NCBI RefSeq assembly: GCF_001590725.1
Contig: NZ_LQXR01000002.1
Location: 211,042-275,041 of the forward strand
Direction: 5' to 3'
Length of the DNA: 64,000 nt
Source: Snodgrassella sp. CFCC 13594
GTDB lineage: Bacteria; Pseudomonadota; Gammaproteobacteria; Burkholderiales; Neisseriaceae
Shown here piece after piece: positions 43,542-52,996 of this stretch. The position numbers and the translations under genes were made by a program. Below the pieces are notes generated by a model. It ran no database searches. It was not told where the DNA came from and worked only from the letters and a program-made list of their open reading frames with translations. Numbering within the stretch: position 1 is the first letter of the stretch; every line of letters begins with the position of its first letter.

Positions 43542-44321
43542 ATGATTACATTGGGTCGAAAATATGCATGGCGGGAGCGTAACCGCCAAGTAGTGGTGCC
43601 TCTTCCTGCAACCATTACTGAGGATATGAAAGCACAGGCAGATAGTGCTGTAACGGTGGTTGCTTTTCACACTGATGATGCATTTTACAGTAATGAAGCG
43701 CATCGTATGTGTGCTTCCGCTGCTCGCTTGGGTATTGAGGTTAAAGCTACGATAGTGCCAAGCCAGGGGGATTGGGTGAAAAATACCTCATTCAAATCGG
43801 CTTATTTACAGCAAGAAAGAGAGTTAGTTCGTGGCCCAATGCTGTATGTTGATGTTGATGCGGTCTTTCATCGTTCACCATTGACTTATTTGGCCCAACT
43901 AGATTGCGATGTGGCGGCCTATTTTGACTTGGGTGACGATCACTTGGTTTCCGCAACTTTATTTTTTCAGGATACACAGGCAGTTAAACAATTATTGGCA
44001 GAGTGGAATAGGCAGTGCCAAGCGCGTCCCGACGTTTGGGATCAGCAAGTATTGCAGGATATTCTAAAGGCTGATCAAGCTAAATCCACGCCTCAATATC
44101 GAATCCATCGTTTGCCAGTCGGATTCTGCTGGGTTTTTGACCGGGAAGACAATCTGCTGGCTGAAAAACAAACCGTCTACATTGAGCAACTGCAGGCAGC
44201 CCGTTCGGTTAATGAAGGAACGCGTACCAAGGGCAAGTTATTTTCTTTGCGTCGTAGTCGTGTGCAGCGCCGCATTGATCGGATTCAGCAAATTGAACAA
44301 ATATTATTCCCTGATCAGTAA
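43542..44321 (+). CDS. Putative nucleotide-sugar transferase (GT-A, DxD)
   Basis: A 259-residue protein. TVVAFHTDDAFYSNEAHRM begins a Rossmann-like sugar-nucleotide fold, LYVDVDAVFHRSP contains the DxD metal site, and VWDQQVLQDIL is similar to small family 77/PF03407-like transferases. No membrane segment. The acceptor is unknown; it lies between two GT25 genes and is probably part of the lipooligosaccharide or surface-glycan set. The basic C-terminus may bind membranes. Confidence 0.7.
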   Translation: MITLGRKYAWRERNRQVVVPLPATITEDMKAQADSAVTVVAFHTDDAFYSNEAHRMCASAARLGIEVKATIVPSQGDWVKNTSFKSAYLQQERELVRGPMLYVDVDAVFHRSPLTYLAQLDCDVAAYFDLGDDHLVSATLFFQDTQAVKQLLAEWNRQCQARPDVWDQQVLQDILKADQAKSTPQYRIHRLPVGFCWVFDREDNLLAEKQTVYIEQLQAARSVNEGTRTKGKLFSLRRSRVQRRIDRIQQIEQILFPDQ

Positions 44322-44353
44322 AATAATTTGGGTTGCCTGAAAAGTGATAACAC

Positions 44354-45175
44354 ATGATTTCTGCCCTCATTATTAATTTGGATCGGTCGAAGGAACGGTT
44401 GGCTTTTCAGTGCCAACAATTGGCTGCCTTAGGCGTAAACATGCAGCGCTTGCCTGCCGTAAATGCCGATGATTTGAGTGTGCATGACTACGAAGCACTG
44501 GCCAATGGGTGGGAGCGAAAAATGCGTCCTGCGGAAGTGGCGTGTTTTCTTAGTCATCAAGCGGCTTGGCAGAAAGTTGCTGATGATGGTCATCCTTATT
44601 TGATTTTGGAAGATGATGCATTACTGTCTCGACAGCTTCCTCAGCTTCTACAGGCCTTATCGGAGAATATCTGGCAAGCCGATTATGTGACTTTAGAGGC
44701 GCGTAATCGCAAAAAATTATTGGGCAAACAATCGTTTGATTTGATAGACGGCAATCGCTTGTATCGGTTGTATCAAGATCGCAGTGGTGCCGCAGCGTAT
44801 GTGCTATATCCCCAAGGTGCGCGAAAGCTGTTGATCAAGACCGCTCAAGAAGAAGCTGCATTGGCGGATGCATTTTTGTGTCGTGCATATGAATTGAATG
44901 CTTATCAAATTTACCCGGCAGCAGCCATTCAGTTGGATCAGTGCATGGCGTATGGTCTACGCCAAACCAATTTTTTTGCATCCACCATTACACCTGCTAA
45001 TCATACAAAACTTAATGCTCCCAATGTCCGCTCGCATCTGTGCTTTAAATATAGGCGGATTGCTGCTCAATGTCGCATGGGATGGCGGCAACTAACAGTG
45101 TTAGGACGAGCTCATCGGGTATGGGTGCCTGTTCATGTCGGTGATTTTGCGCACACCGTCGATCAGGCTGATTGA
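44354..45175 (+). CDS. Glycosyltransferase family 25, second copy
   Basis: A 273-residue GT25 enzyme with LIINLDRSKERLAFQC, ACFLSHQAAWQKV and LILEDDALL. It shares the family plan with the gene at 42675 but differs greatly in sequence, so it is not a recent duplicate and may use another acceptor. A partial uptake motif (GGTTGCCTGAA) lies just upstream. Confidence 0.85.
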   Translation: MISALIINLDRSKERLAFQCQQLAALGVNMQRLPAVNADDLSVHDYEALANGWERKMRPAEVACFLSHQAAWQKVADDGHPYLILEDDALLSRQLPQLLQALSENIWQADYVTLEARNRKKLLGKQSFDLIDGNRLYRLYQDRSGAAAYVLYPQGARKLLIKTAQEEAALADAFLCRAYELNAYQIYPAAAIQLDQCMAYGLRQTNFFASTITPANHTKLNAPNVRSHLCFKYRRIAAQCRMGWRQLTVLGRAHRVWVPVHVGDFAHTVDQAD

Positions 45176-45195
45176 ATATTGGTTGAAAGATCATT

Positions 45196-46159
45196 ATGCG
45201 TTTGAGTGTGTTGATTCCCGTGTTCAACGTAGCGAAGTATCTGCCTAGCTTCTGGAAAAATTGCTGCCCAACTTGCCGGATGAAGCCGAAGTTATTTTTT
45301 ACGATGATGCCTCACCCGATAATTCCTATCAGATTATTCAGCATTTTCAAGATACCTATTCTGGATCACATATACGCCTGATCCGGGGACAGCATAATGT
45401 GGGAATCACCCAAGTGCGTCATTTATTGTTGGCAGCCAGTAGTGCAGATTATATTTGGTTTGTAGATTCTGATGATTTGGTCGCCACAGATGCTCCAGCA
45501 CGACTATTGAAGATATTGAATCGATTCACACCCGATGTGGTGCTGTTTGATTATGATGTATTCTATGACGATAGTGGAACGCTTAAATCTCAAGAATCTT
45601 TATCTATTGCGCCTTCTAATACGTTGTTGAGAAATTCTGGTAATTTATTGTATCGGATCGCGATTTTAGATGGCAGGCATTATTTTTGGAATAAAGTATT
45701 CCGTCGGGCCCTGATTCACGCTTTGCCGGATTTGATGATTCCTGCTTATGAAGACATTACTTACACGCCCATGCTGCTCAACCAGTGTGAAACATTTTAT
45801 TATTTGCCCGTTTCATTGGTGCATTATCGCATTTGGGGACAGTCGATTGTACAAAAAATGGGATTGGGTCAAGCTTATGGCATTCAGGCTACTTAGTTCA
45901 GGCAGATTACGCGGCTCGGGTAGTGAAGGACGAAAAGAGTCAGGCTTATTTATTATATAAAGCAGTTGTTTACTACAAGAGATTGCAACGAAATGCGCAT
46001 AAGAGTCAACTAAACGTTGCAGATAAACTGGCTTTGCAGCAGCTTGCTGACCAATTGTATGCACAAAAAAAGCAATCAATTGGCCAAGTAATCACATTGC
46101 TGGTGAAGCACCATATGTGGGGGAAAGCCTTAAAATTGATGTGGATTGCGTTCAAGTAA
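45196..46159 (+). pseudogene. Glycosyltransferase family 2 protein with two one-base frameshifts
   Basis: A GT2 enzyme of about 320 residues split over three frames. The first part reads RLSVLIPVFNVAKYLPSF, the second EKLLPNLPDEAEVIFYDDASPDNS with DSDD at the metal site (FVDSDDLVATD), and the third YLVQADYAARVVKDEKSQ. The breaks are near 45250-45255 and 45888-45891. A single added base at each restores one continuous protein. The acceptor is unknown; the end is convergent with the GT29-like gene after 32 bases. Confidence 0.82.
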
Positions 46160-46191
46160 TTCAGTGGCTAGGCTGAAACGAGACTATAACA

Positions 46192-46764
46192 TCATGCCTC
46201 TTCGATGATGCCCTCATCCAACCATGATTTCATAATGCGTTTTTCATCATCCCAGTTGTGCCCGACCCAGCCTTCATTTGTGAAATTGTGTACGTAGATG
46301 TGGTTGTGGGGGTGAGTTAACAAAACATAGTCAATGGCCAATAGACCAGTACTGGGCTGGCGATAGCCCAACACCTGAGCGCAATGTCGATACACATCAA
46401 AAGGGACTATCTGAGTGGGGTATTGATCCAGTCCGAAATGTTTTTTCCATTTTGGGAATCGCCATAAGTATTTCACACGCTTATGCAAAGGGATGTTTTG
46501 GTAGCGGGCATGCAAAATATCGGCCATTTGATAGCGGAAAAAAACCAGAGTGTCGGTTTTGAAAAAACGTCGATCAATGGTTAGATGACGAATTTGTGTA
46601 TAGCCATTGGCAATAAATACCCAGTCTGCCATGAGTTGACAAGTAGGATTGGGGTCGTTGAAGCGGATGACGATGTCGTCATTCTGAATCAAGTGGCTAA
46701 TATCCCGTTGTTCTAAGGCGTTGCCAATAATAAAAAAACGGCTATTGGGTTTAATCTTTTTCAT
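46192..46764 (-). CDS. GT29-like (sialyltransferase-family) transferase
   Basis: A 190-residue protein. FFIIGNALEQRDISHLIQNDDIVIRFND resembles sialylmotif L (GNxxxL...D..IRFN). PSTGLLAIDYVLLTH resembles sialylmotif S, and the late H and E in GHNWDDEKRI fit motif VS. It has no membrane anchor and is shorter than animal sialyltransferases. Small bacterial relatives exist. No CMP-sialate synthesis genes lie in this window, so the donor is unknown. It is the last gene of a minus-strand group (rfbB, rfbC, the GT-A gene, then this one). Confidence 0.7.
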   Translation of the reverse strand: MKKIKPNSRFFIIGNALEQRDISHLIQNDDIVIRFNDPNPTCQLMADWVFIANGYTQIRHLTIDRRFFKTDTLVFFRYQMADILHARYQNIPLHKRVKYLWRFPKWKKHFGLDQYPTQIVPFDVYRHCAQVLGYRQPSTGLLAIDYVLLTHPHNHIYVHNFTNEGWVGHNWDDEKRIMKSWLDEGIIEEA

Positions 46765-46790
46765 CTGTTGTGTCAGTTATGGATGGATTT

Positions 46791-47528
46791 TTATAGCCAA
46801 TATTTTTTTAGCCATGGTGCGGCAAGTACTTTTCGGTACCATTTCCCACCGCCGCCTTGAATGGCATCTGGCGGATTGATTTCGCCATGAAATACAATAA
46901 TTTTACCGTAGGTCGGTTTCTGCGGTGGTTGCCATAAAGACATGGGTAGTTTTTTCAAAATATCGTATTTATAGCTGAGGCACCAGTTTTGTGGCCAGTA
47001 GCTCAATTGATGGTGTTCACGGACATACCAAGACAGAAATGCCTGCTCATGACGGAAGCGCTGGCGAATTTGTGCGAAATTCGCTTCAAAATAATGGAGT
47101 AGGTTTGAAATGGATCCAATTTCAAAACGATACACCGAGCTATTGCCTACCAATCGCCACGGTTTTTTCCAGTCGCGAATAATCCATAGTTCATCATTTC
47201 GGGTGTTGGGTTGTGTGAAAAAACAGTCGATGTTATCGATGATGACAATGTCGATGTCTAGAAAAAGAGCGGTGCCCTTTAGGCCATAGAGATTGGGCGA
47301 AAACGTCGTGAGTTTTTTCCAGCCGCGCTCAGGCAGCCCTTGAGGAAGCTTAAGTTCGGGAATAGGGTGACATTGGATGGCTGAGTCTAACCCACGAGCA
47401 TCGTCGGTAAGGCAAACCATGGTAAATGGCAAAGTAAGATTGCGTTGTACCATGTGGTATAAGCGATTGACGTATTCTGGGCCGTATTTGACGCCCCATT
47501 TCATGCACAAAATATAATTATGACTCAT
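46791..47528 (-). CDS. Putative glycosyltransferase (GT-A, DxD)
   Basis: A 245-residue protein. ILCMKWGVKYGPEYVNRLYHMVQRN is a recognisable start, ALFLDIDIVIIDNIDCFF has the DxD metal site, and EQAFLSWYV and FHGEINPPDA follow. It resembles bacterial transferases grouped near family 8 or annotated as lipopolysaccharide glycosyltransferases. The linkage made is unknown. It lies 27 bases upstream of the GT29-like gene on the same strand. Confidence 0.72.
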   Translation of the reverse strand: MSHNYILCMKWGVKYGPEYVNRLYHMVQRNLTLPFTMVCLTDDARGLDSAIQCHPIPELKLPQGLPERGWKKLTTFSPNLYGLKGTALFLDIDIVIIDNIDCFFTQPNTRNDELWIIRDWKKPWRLVGNSSVYRFEIGSISNLLHYFEANFAQIRQRFRHEQAFLSWYVREHHQLSYWPQNWCLSYKYDILKKLPMSLWQPPQKPTYGKIIVFHGEINPPDAIQGGGGKWYRKVLAAPWLKKYWL

Positions 47529-47566
47529 GTGCTGGTTGCCTGAAAAGAATGGCTAAGTATAGCCGA

Positions 47567-48127
47567 TCACTCTCCTGTCGTTAAACCATATTGTCTCAGC
47601 CACTGCTGCCAACTGAGTCCTAGTGCATCTTTAGCAGAAATTTGTGGCGTTGATACGGGCCATTGAATGCCCAGTTCAGTATCGTCCCATTTCAAGCAGC
47701 CTTCGTCTTCAGGGTGATAGTAATCCGTACATTTATAAACGACATCGGCGATTTCGCTCAAAACCACAAAGCCATGTGCCATACCTGGTGGCAACCAGCA
47801 TTGAGTGTGATTATGTTCGGAAAGTGTCACACCAAACCAGCGACCTAGAGTAGGGGAATCGTGCCGGATATCTACGGCCACGTCGAAAATGGCACCTCGA
47901 ATCACACTAACGAGCTTACCTTGCGGATGCTTGTGTTGAAAGTGCAATCCGCGCAGCACATGCTGGTGTGAGCGGGAAGTGTTGTCTTGTACAAAAGTTT
48001 CAGGCAAGCCGGGCACGGCCCGGTACCGTGCTTCATTAAATGTTTCCCAAAACAGACCGCGGTCGTCAGTAAACACCGCAGGCTGAATCAATGATACGCC
48101 TGGTATCGGCGTGGATAGGATTTGCAT
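47567..48127 (-). CDS. rfbC: dTDP-4-dehydrorhamnose 3,5-epimerase
   Basis: A 186-residue cupin-fold enzyme of dTDP-rhamnose synthesis. TDDRGLFWETF, NTSRSHQHVLRGLHFQ (catalytic His) and GMAHGFVVLSE are diagnostic. ATG 48127 (MQILSTPIPG) is the usual start; the longer frame overlaps rfbB. It follows rfbB by 8 bases. The rfbA and rfbD genes are not in the window, so dTDP-rhamnose synthesis would need genes elsewhere. Confidence 0.92.
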   Translation of the reverse strand: MQILSTPIPGVSLIQPAVFTDDRGLFWETFNEARYRAVPGLPETFVQDNTSRSHQHVLRGLHFQHKHPQGKLVSVIRGAIFDVAVDIRHDSPTLGRWFGVTLSEHNHTQCWLPPGMAHGFVVLSEIADVVYKCTDYYHPEDEGCLKWDDTELGIQWPVSTPQISAKDALGLSWQQWLRQYGLTTGE

Positions 48128-48135
48128 GGCTGAAA

Positions 48136-49227
48136 TTAAGATGATAGTCCTTGGCGCTCGGCGGTATTGCTGCGCATCAAAATAGGTTGCCACCAGTCGC
48201 GGTGATCAAGATACCATTGTACGGTTTGGCGAAGCCCTTGCACAAAGTCATATTTTGGCTGCCAATTCAGTTCTTGTTGGAGAGTTGCGGCATTCAGTGC
48301 ATAGCGCCAATCATGGCCTGGGCGGTCGCTTACATGCGTAATGAGCTGGGAGTAGCGTTGAATAGCGCCTAGTTTGTTGTCATGAGGCAAAGGACAAAGC
48401 TCATCCAAAACCGCACATACTTTGTGTACGATCTCCATATTACACCATTCATTTTGGGCACTTACAGCATAGTGATGCCCACATTGGCCGTGATTGAGTA
48501 TCAGCCATAAGGCACGCACATGGTCGTCAACATGCAACCAATCGCGAATTTGTGTACCTGACCCGTAAATGGGTAGGTTTTGTCTTTGCAGTGCGCGAAT
48601 AATGGTCAAGGGAATCAGTTTTTCTGGAAATTGGCGGGGGCCATAATTGTTGCTGCTGTGGCTAATCAGCGTAGGCAGGCCATACGTGCGGTGCCACGCT
48701 TGCACCAGATGGTCGGCACTGGCCTTGCTGGCTGCATATGGGCTGCTAGGGTGGTATGGGCTATTTTCGGTAAATGGCTGATCTATTTCGCCTAAATCGC
48801 CAAATACCTCATCAGTGGATACGTGTAAAAATCGAAAATTTTGTTGCTGATTTTCTTCCATTTGGCGCCAATACTCGCGCGTGGCTTCTAGCAGCGTAAA
48901 TGCACCCACAATATTGCTTTGTATAAATGCAGCAGGTGCATCAATGCTGTGATCAACGTGGCTTTCTGCGGCCAGGTGCATCACTGCTAGGGGTTGGTGC
49001 TGCCGAAATAAGGTACTTAAGATCTGTTTATTGCATATGTCCGCTTGAATGAAAGTATAACGCGGATTGGATACTGCATCAGCAATGGACGTCAGCTGCC
49101 CTGCATAGGTGAGTTTATCTATGTTAATGATGTGCATGTTTGTATTGGCTAATAGATAGTGTATTAGCGCAGAACCAATAAAACCGGCTCCGCCAGTCAC
49201 AAACACCGCTGAATTTTCAGGCAACAT
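48136..49227 (-). CDS. rfbB: dTDP-glucose 4,6-dehydratase
   Basis: A 363-residue extended short-chain dehydrogenase that makes dTDP-4-dehydro-6-deoxyglucose. FVTGGAGFIGSALIHYLL is the NAD loop; HLAAESHVDHSIDAP, HVSTDEVFGDLG, YAASKASADHLV (YxxxK) and SNNYGPRQFPEKLIPL are diagnostic. It begins the minus-strand set of glycan genes. Confidence 0.94.
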   Translation of the reverse strand: MLPENSAVFVTGGAGFIGSALIHYLLANTNMHIINIDKLTYAGQLTSIADAVSNPRYTFIQADICNKQILSTLFRQHQPLAVMHLAAESHVDHSIDAPAAFIQSNIVGAFTLLEATREYWRQMEENQQQNFRFLHVSTDEVFGDLGEIDQPFTENSPYHPSSPYAASKASADHLVQAWHRTYGLPTLISHSSNNYGPRQFPEKLIPLTIIRALQRQNLPIYGSGTQIRDWLHVDDHVRALWLILNHGQCGHHYAVSAQNEWCNMEIVHKVCAVLDELCPLPHDNKLGAIQRYSQLITHVSDRPGHDWRYALNAATLQQELNWQPKYDFVQGLRQTVQWYLDHRDWWQPILMRSNTAERQGLSS

Positions 49228-49479
49228 GGCATGCTCTCATTTCTTGGTTCAGCATTATAACGCAACGCTTGATTGTCTTACTGCGCGATCATTTGTGCTG
49301 ATTCATCAATATCAATAGGTTCTAGCTGCTGCGGGGATAAAGGTACTGATATTTGATTTTTTATAGCATGAGTTCACTTAAATCAAACAAGCCGCCTGAA
49401 TACGAATTTATTACATGCTAAAATTATTCCTTCATCTATTAATAAATCCAAATAAATTTGCAAGCACGGGACGGTGTGT
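49228..49479. other. Divergent intergenic region rfbB / sstT
   Basis: 252 bases with no gene. It must contain both promoters, which I cannot place with confidence, and a partial uptake motif (GCCGCCTGAA) near 49391. Confidence 0.5.
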
Positions 49480-50715
49480 ATGAAAAAACTGATGTGGTTG
49501 TTGTTTAAAAGCAATCTGATTGGCCGGATGTTTGTGTGCATCGCCATTGGTGGTGCCATTGCAGCTTTTTTCCCTGAATTGGGTAATAAACTGGAATTTT
49601 TGGGCAAGGTCTTTATCCAGTCACTGCGCGCTGCGGCGCCAGTATTGGTCTTTGCACTGGTCATTTCTTCTATTGTGAATAATAAATTTGAAGATGCCTC
49701 CAGTATTAAATCGGTGGCTTGGTTGTATGCCATTACCGTGTTGATTTCCGCTTTGCTGGCATCGACGGTCAGCTATTTGTATCCGCTGCATCTGGTGATG
49801 GACATCCCCCCCGCAACGGAAAAACCACCCGAAGGCGTGGCTGAAATCTTGAAAAACATTGTATTGAAATTCGTGGATAACCCGATCGACGCATTGGCTA
49901 CCGGTAATTTCTTGAGTATTTTGGTGTGGGCAACCGCTTTAGGTATTGCCTTGCGCCGCAGCAGTGAAGCCACCAAGGAAATGATTAAAAATGGTTCGGA
50001 TGCCATTATTTGGGTAGTGCGTTTGGTGGTAGCCATTGCACCATATGGGGTGCTGGGCTTGGTGGCTTCGCACTTCACCAGCGATGGTTTGGCCAAATTG
50101 CAAAATTATTTGCAATTGATTGGGGTGCTGCTGGGGTTGATGATATTTGTAGCTTTGGTGGTCAATCCGTTTATTGTGTTTTTGAATTTTCGCAAAAATC
50201 CTTATCCGTTGGTGTTTATGTGTTTGCGGCATAGTGGCATTACCGCGTTCTTTACCCGTAGCTCTGCTGCCAATATCCCGGTGAATATCCGATTGGCTGA
50301 GCGCATGCAATTGCCTGAAGAAATTTATTCGTTGTCGATTCCGTTGGGCGTAACCATGAGCATGAATGGTGCGGCCATCACCATCACAACCATGACCATG
50401 GCCACAGTCCATACTTTGGGCTTGGATATCAGCTACATGCAAACTGTGTTGCTGAGTATCTTGGCTACAGTATGCGCCTTGGGTGCTTCTGGCGTACCAG
50501 GTGGCTCCTTGTTGCTGATTCCCGTGGCGTGCAGCATGTTTGGTATTGACCCTGCTGTAGCGGCGCAGGTGGTGGCCATTGGCTTCGTAATCAGTGAAAT
50601 TCAGGATTCGGCAGAAACCGTATTGAACTCGTCCAGTGATATGTTGTTTACATCAGTGGTGTCATTGAAAAAACAAGGTCGCGATCCGAGTCAAATTACA
50701 CTGTTGCCTGAATAA
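49480..50715 (+). CDS. sstT: Sodium-dependent serine/threonine transporter SstT
   Basis: A 411-residue dicarboxylate/amino acid:cation symporter (DAACS) protein. LIGRMFVCIAIGG and PVLVFALVISSIVNNK mark the first half. FFTRSSAANIPVNIRLAERM, SIPLGVTMSMNGAAITITTM and ASGVPGGSLLLIPVACSMFG form the re-entrant, substrate-binding half. ATG 49480 is preferred over the GTG two codons earlier. A terminator follows. Confidence 0.92.
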   Translation: MKKLMWLLFKSNLIGRMFVCIAIGGAIAAFFPELGNKLEFLGKVFIQSLRAAAPVLVFALVISSIVNNKFEDASSIKSVAWLYAITVLISALLASTVSYLYPLHLVMDIPPATEKPPEGVAEILKNIVLKFVDNPIDALATGNFLSILVWATALGIALRRSSEATKEMIKNGSDAIIWVVRLVVAIAPYGVLGLVASHFTSDGLAKLQNYLQLIGVLLGLMIFVALVVNPFIVFLNFRKNPYPLVFMCLRHSGITAFFTRSSAANIPVNIRLAERMQLPEEIYSLSIPLGVTMSMNGAAITITTMTMATVHTLGLDISYMQTVLLSILATVCALGASGVPGGSLLLIPVACSMFGIDPAVAAQVVAIGFVISEIQDSAETVLNSSSDMLFTSVVSLKKQGRDPSQITLLPE

Positions 50716-50736
50716 ATTGCGTGTTGATTTGAAAAG

Positions 50737-50764
50737 TGCCCCGTATTTTTGCGGGGCATTTTGT
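50737..50764 (+). terminator. Terminator after sstT
   Basis: TGCCCCG (50737-50743), an 8-base loop, CGGGGCA (50752-50758), then TTTTG. A clear rho-independent terminator. Confidence 0.85.
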
Positions 50765-50855
50765 TGATGAGATGTGCCGGCTCGCCTGCATGACTTGCAT
50801 TTAGCTGCTTTGGCCGCATGCTAGCTACATCGGCTTATGTAAGAAAGGATGCATC

Positions 50856-51851
50856 ATGGCGATTCCTGTTTCAGTGCTGAATTTAGTGCCTCGTCGGGCG
50901 GGAGACAGCACGGCAGAGGCCATTGATAACATGGTGCGGCTGGCGCAGGCAACCGAAACTATGGGTTACCAGCGTTATTGGATTGCAGAGCACCACAATA
51001 TGCCCAGTGTGGTGAGTTCGGCCACCCAAATCCTCATTGGCCATACTTTGGCGCACACACACAATTTGCGCGTGGGCTCGGGTGGCGTGATGCTCCCCAA
51101 TCACAGCCCGCTAATGGTGGCTGAACAATACGGTACCTTGGCTACAATGTACCCCAATCGCGTGGATTTGGGATTGGGGCGAGCACCCGGAACGGACCAA
51201 ATGACAGCCGCCGCTTTACGTCGACAAGCACGGGATGTGTCGTTGAGTTTTCCTGACGATGTGCGCCAGTTACAGCGTTATTTGAGTGCAACCGACAAGC
51301 AGGGGTTTGTGAAAGCTTATCCCGGAATCGGCACACAAGTGCCTTTATACATTCTAGGCTCCAGCACAGAAAGTGCGTATTTGGCCGCAGAGTTGGGGTT
51401 GCCCTATGTATTTGCAGCCCATTTTGCGCCACGCTTTCTGGATGAGGCTGCTGCGATTTACCGTCAACAGTTTAAGCCTTCTACGCAATGTCTTGAACCT
51501 TATTTTATTTTGTGCGTGAATGTGGTGATGGCGGCTACAGATGAGGAAGCCGCATTTCTACAAACATCTCATTGGCAATCGGTTTTGGGGTTGGCACGCA
51601 ATGACCGCCAGCCGTTACAGCCGCCAGTGGAGCGTATGGATGGATTGTGGCAGGCGGATGAGCAGGCCTTTGTGAGAGGATTTACAGCCTGTACATTGCG
51701 AGGCAGCGAAAATACGGTCACCGCAGCATTGTCTGAATATCGGCGATCCTACCAGCCGAATGAAATTATGGCAGTCACGTATGTGTATGACATGGATAAA
51801 GAAATCGAATCTTATCGACTTTTCAAAGCCGTAGCAGATCAGGCTGCCTGA
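50856..51851 (+). CDS. Luciferase-like (LLM) flavin-dependent monooxygenase, YhbW type
   Basis: A 331-residue TIM-barrel flavoprotein of the bacterial luciferase family. SVLNLVPRRAGDSTAEAIDNMVRLA, RYWIAEHHNMPSVVSSATQILI, RVGSGGVMLPNHSPLMVAEQ and RVDLGLGRAPGTD are hallmarks of the YhbW/group that use reduced FMN. The substrate is unknown. It stands alone, with AAAGGA before the ATG. The end overlaps a partial uptake motif. Confidence 0.88.
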   Translation: MAIPVSVLNLVPRRAGDSTAEAIDNMVRLAQATETMGYQRYWIAEHHNMPSVVSSATQILIGHTLAHTHNLRVGSGGVMLPNHSPLMVAEQYGTLATMYPNRVDLGLGRAPGTDQMTAAALRRQARDVSLSFPDDVRQLQRYLSATDKQGFVKAYPGIGTQVPLYILGSSTESAYLAAELGLPYVFAAHFAPRFLDEAAAIYRQQFKPSTQCLEPYFILCVNVVMAATDEEAAFLQTSHWQSVLGLARNDRQPLQPPVERMDGLWQADEQAFVRGFTACTLRGSENTVTAALSEYRRSYQPNEIMAVTYVYDMDKEIESYRLFKAVADQAA

Positions 51852-52013
51852 TGAGTAAAGACCTCAGTAATTTAAGGGCTTAAAACAAATAAAACAATAT
51901 GTTATTTGTTTTATATCAAAATTACATATGAAAAAAGCTATCATTTAAGCAGATATTTAGGTTGAGGTGGGTTTAGAATAGCTCCTTCATATCGATGCAC
52001 TGGGAGATTGGGC

Positions 52014-52910
52014 ATGAGTAAGGAAGTATTGAATGTTTTTGTGGGTTGCGATCCCAATAATTGTGATCTTGAGCAAATGATGGTGGTTGATTACAGTATT
52101 CACAAAAATACCAGCGTACCGGTAAAAATTCATTGGATGCAACTGAGTCATGACCCCAAGAGCGTGTGGTACTCTGATCCTCAAACTGGTGCTGGTTGGC
52201 ACACGGAGAAATGGGCGACACCTTTTTCTGGGTTCAGGTGGGGGATTCCTGCAGCATGTAATTATGAAGGGCGTGCAATTTATATGGACGCCGATATGAT
52301 TGTGCTGGCCGATTTGGCTGAATTGTGGCGCCACCCTATCGAAGGGGAGGCCATTGTGGCTGCTAAAGAAGTGCATGATCATGCCAAAGGCAAGCGCTTT
52401 ACCCGCTTGTGTACTTGTGTTTGGGATTGCGCTAAAGCCAAGGACAAACTACCAAATTTGGCTACATTGCGTGCAAATCCAAGTGCTCATCAGGAATTAA
52501 TGGCCAAGCTGAAACAGCACCCTGAGTGGGTACAACCATACACAGAAGCATGGAATTGTGTCGATGGAGAAGGTTTGCCCATTGAGCAAATGAAAATTCT
52601 CCATTATTCAGACATGGGAACCCAGTTTAGCCATAAATATTCCATACCACGCCTAAAGGCAGCTGGCCAAAAACATTGGTTTGATAGTGATATTTTGCCG
52701 CACCCGCGCAAAGACTTAGTTGAATTGTTTGATCAGTACTATCAAGAGGCACTGGATGCAGGCTATAAGCTGGAAAATTATGCTGTAGTGCCTTTTGGTG
52801 CCTTCCCAAAAGCATCTCAAGCTGGTTATACCGGAAATGAAGTAACGCGAAAGCAAAAGGAAAAATCTTGGTTGTCGCGAACTTGGAATCAATTACGCGG
52901 CAAGGCTTAA
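52014..52910 (+). CDS. Glycosyltransferase family 8-like protein
   Basis: A 298-residue GT-A enzyme. VFVGCDPNNCDLEQMMVVDYSI opens the fold, IYMDADMIVLADL has the DxD metal site, and a late LHYSDMGTQFSHK holds the second metal ligand (HYSD). The acceptor is unknown; it is away from the main glycan locus, between a flavoprotein and cysG. GGGAG precedes the ATG at 52014. Confidence 0.8.
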   Translation: MSKEVLNVFVGCDPNNCDLEQMMVVDYSIHKNTSVPVKIHWMQLSHDPKSVWYSDPQTGAGWHTEKWATPFSGFRWGIPAACNYEGRAIYMDADMIVLADLAELWRHPIEGEAIVAAKEVHDHAKGKRFTRLCTCVWDCAKAKDKLPNLATLRANPSAHQELMAKLKQHPEWVQPYTEAWNCVDGEGLPIEQMKILHYSDMGTQFSHKYSIPRLKAAGQKHWFDSDILPHPRKDLVELFDQYYQEALDAGYKLENYAVVPFGAFPKASQAGYTGNEVTRKQKEKSWLSRTWNQLRGKA

Positions 52911-52996
52911 TCCGTAACTGAACATTGAGGTTGCAGAGCTGGCTTCACGAAGCAAGTGGCTGAATGGCGCATCTAATCCATGAAGTCACTTGGTTT

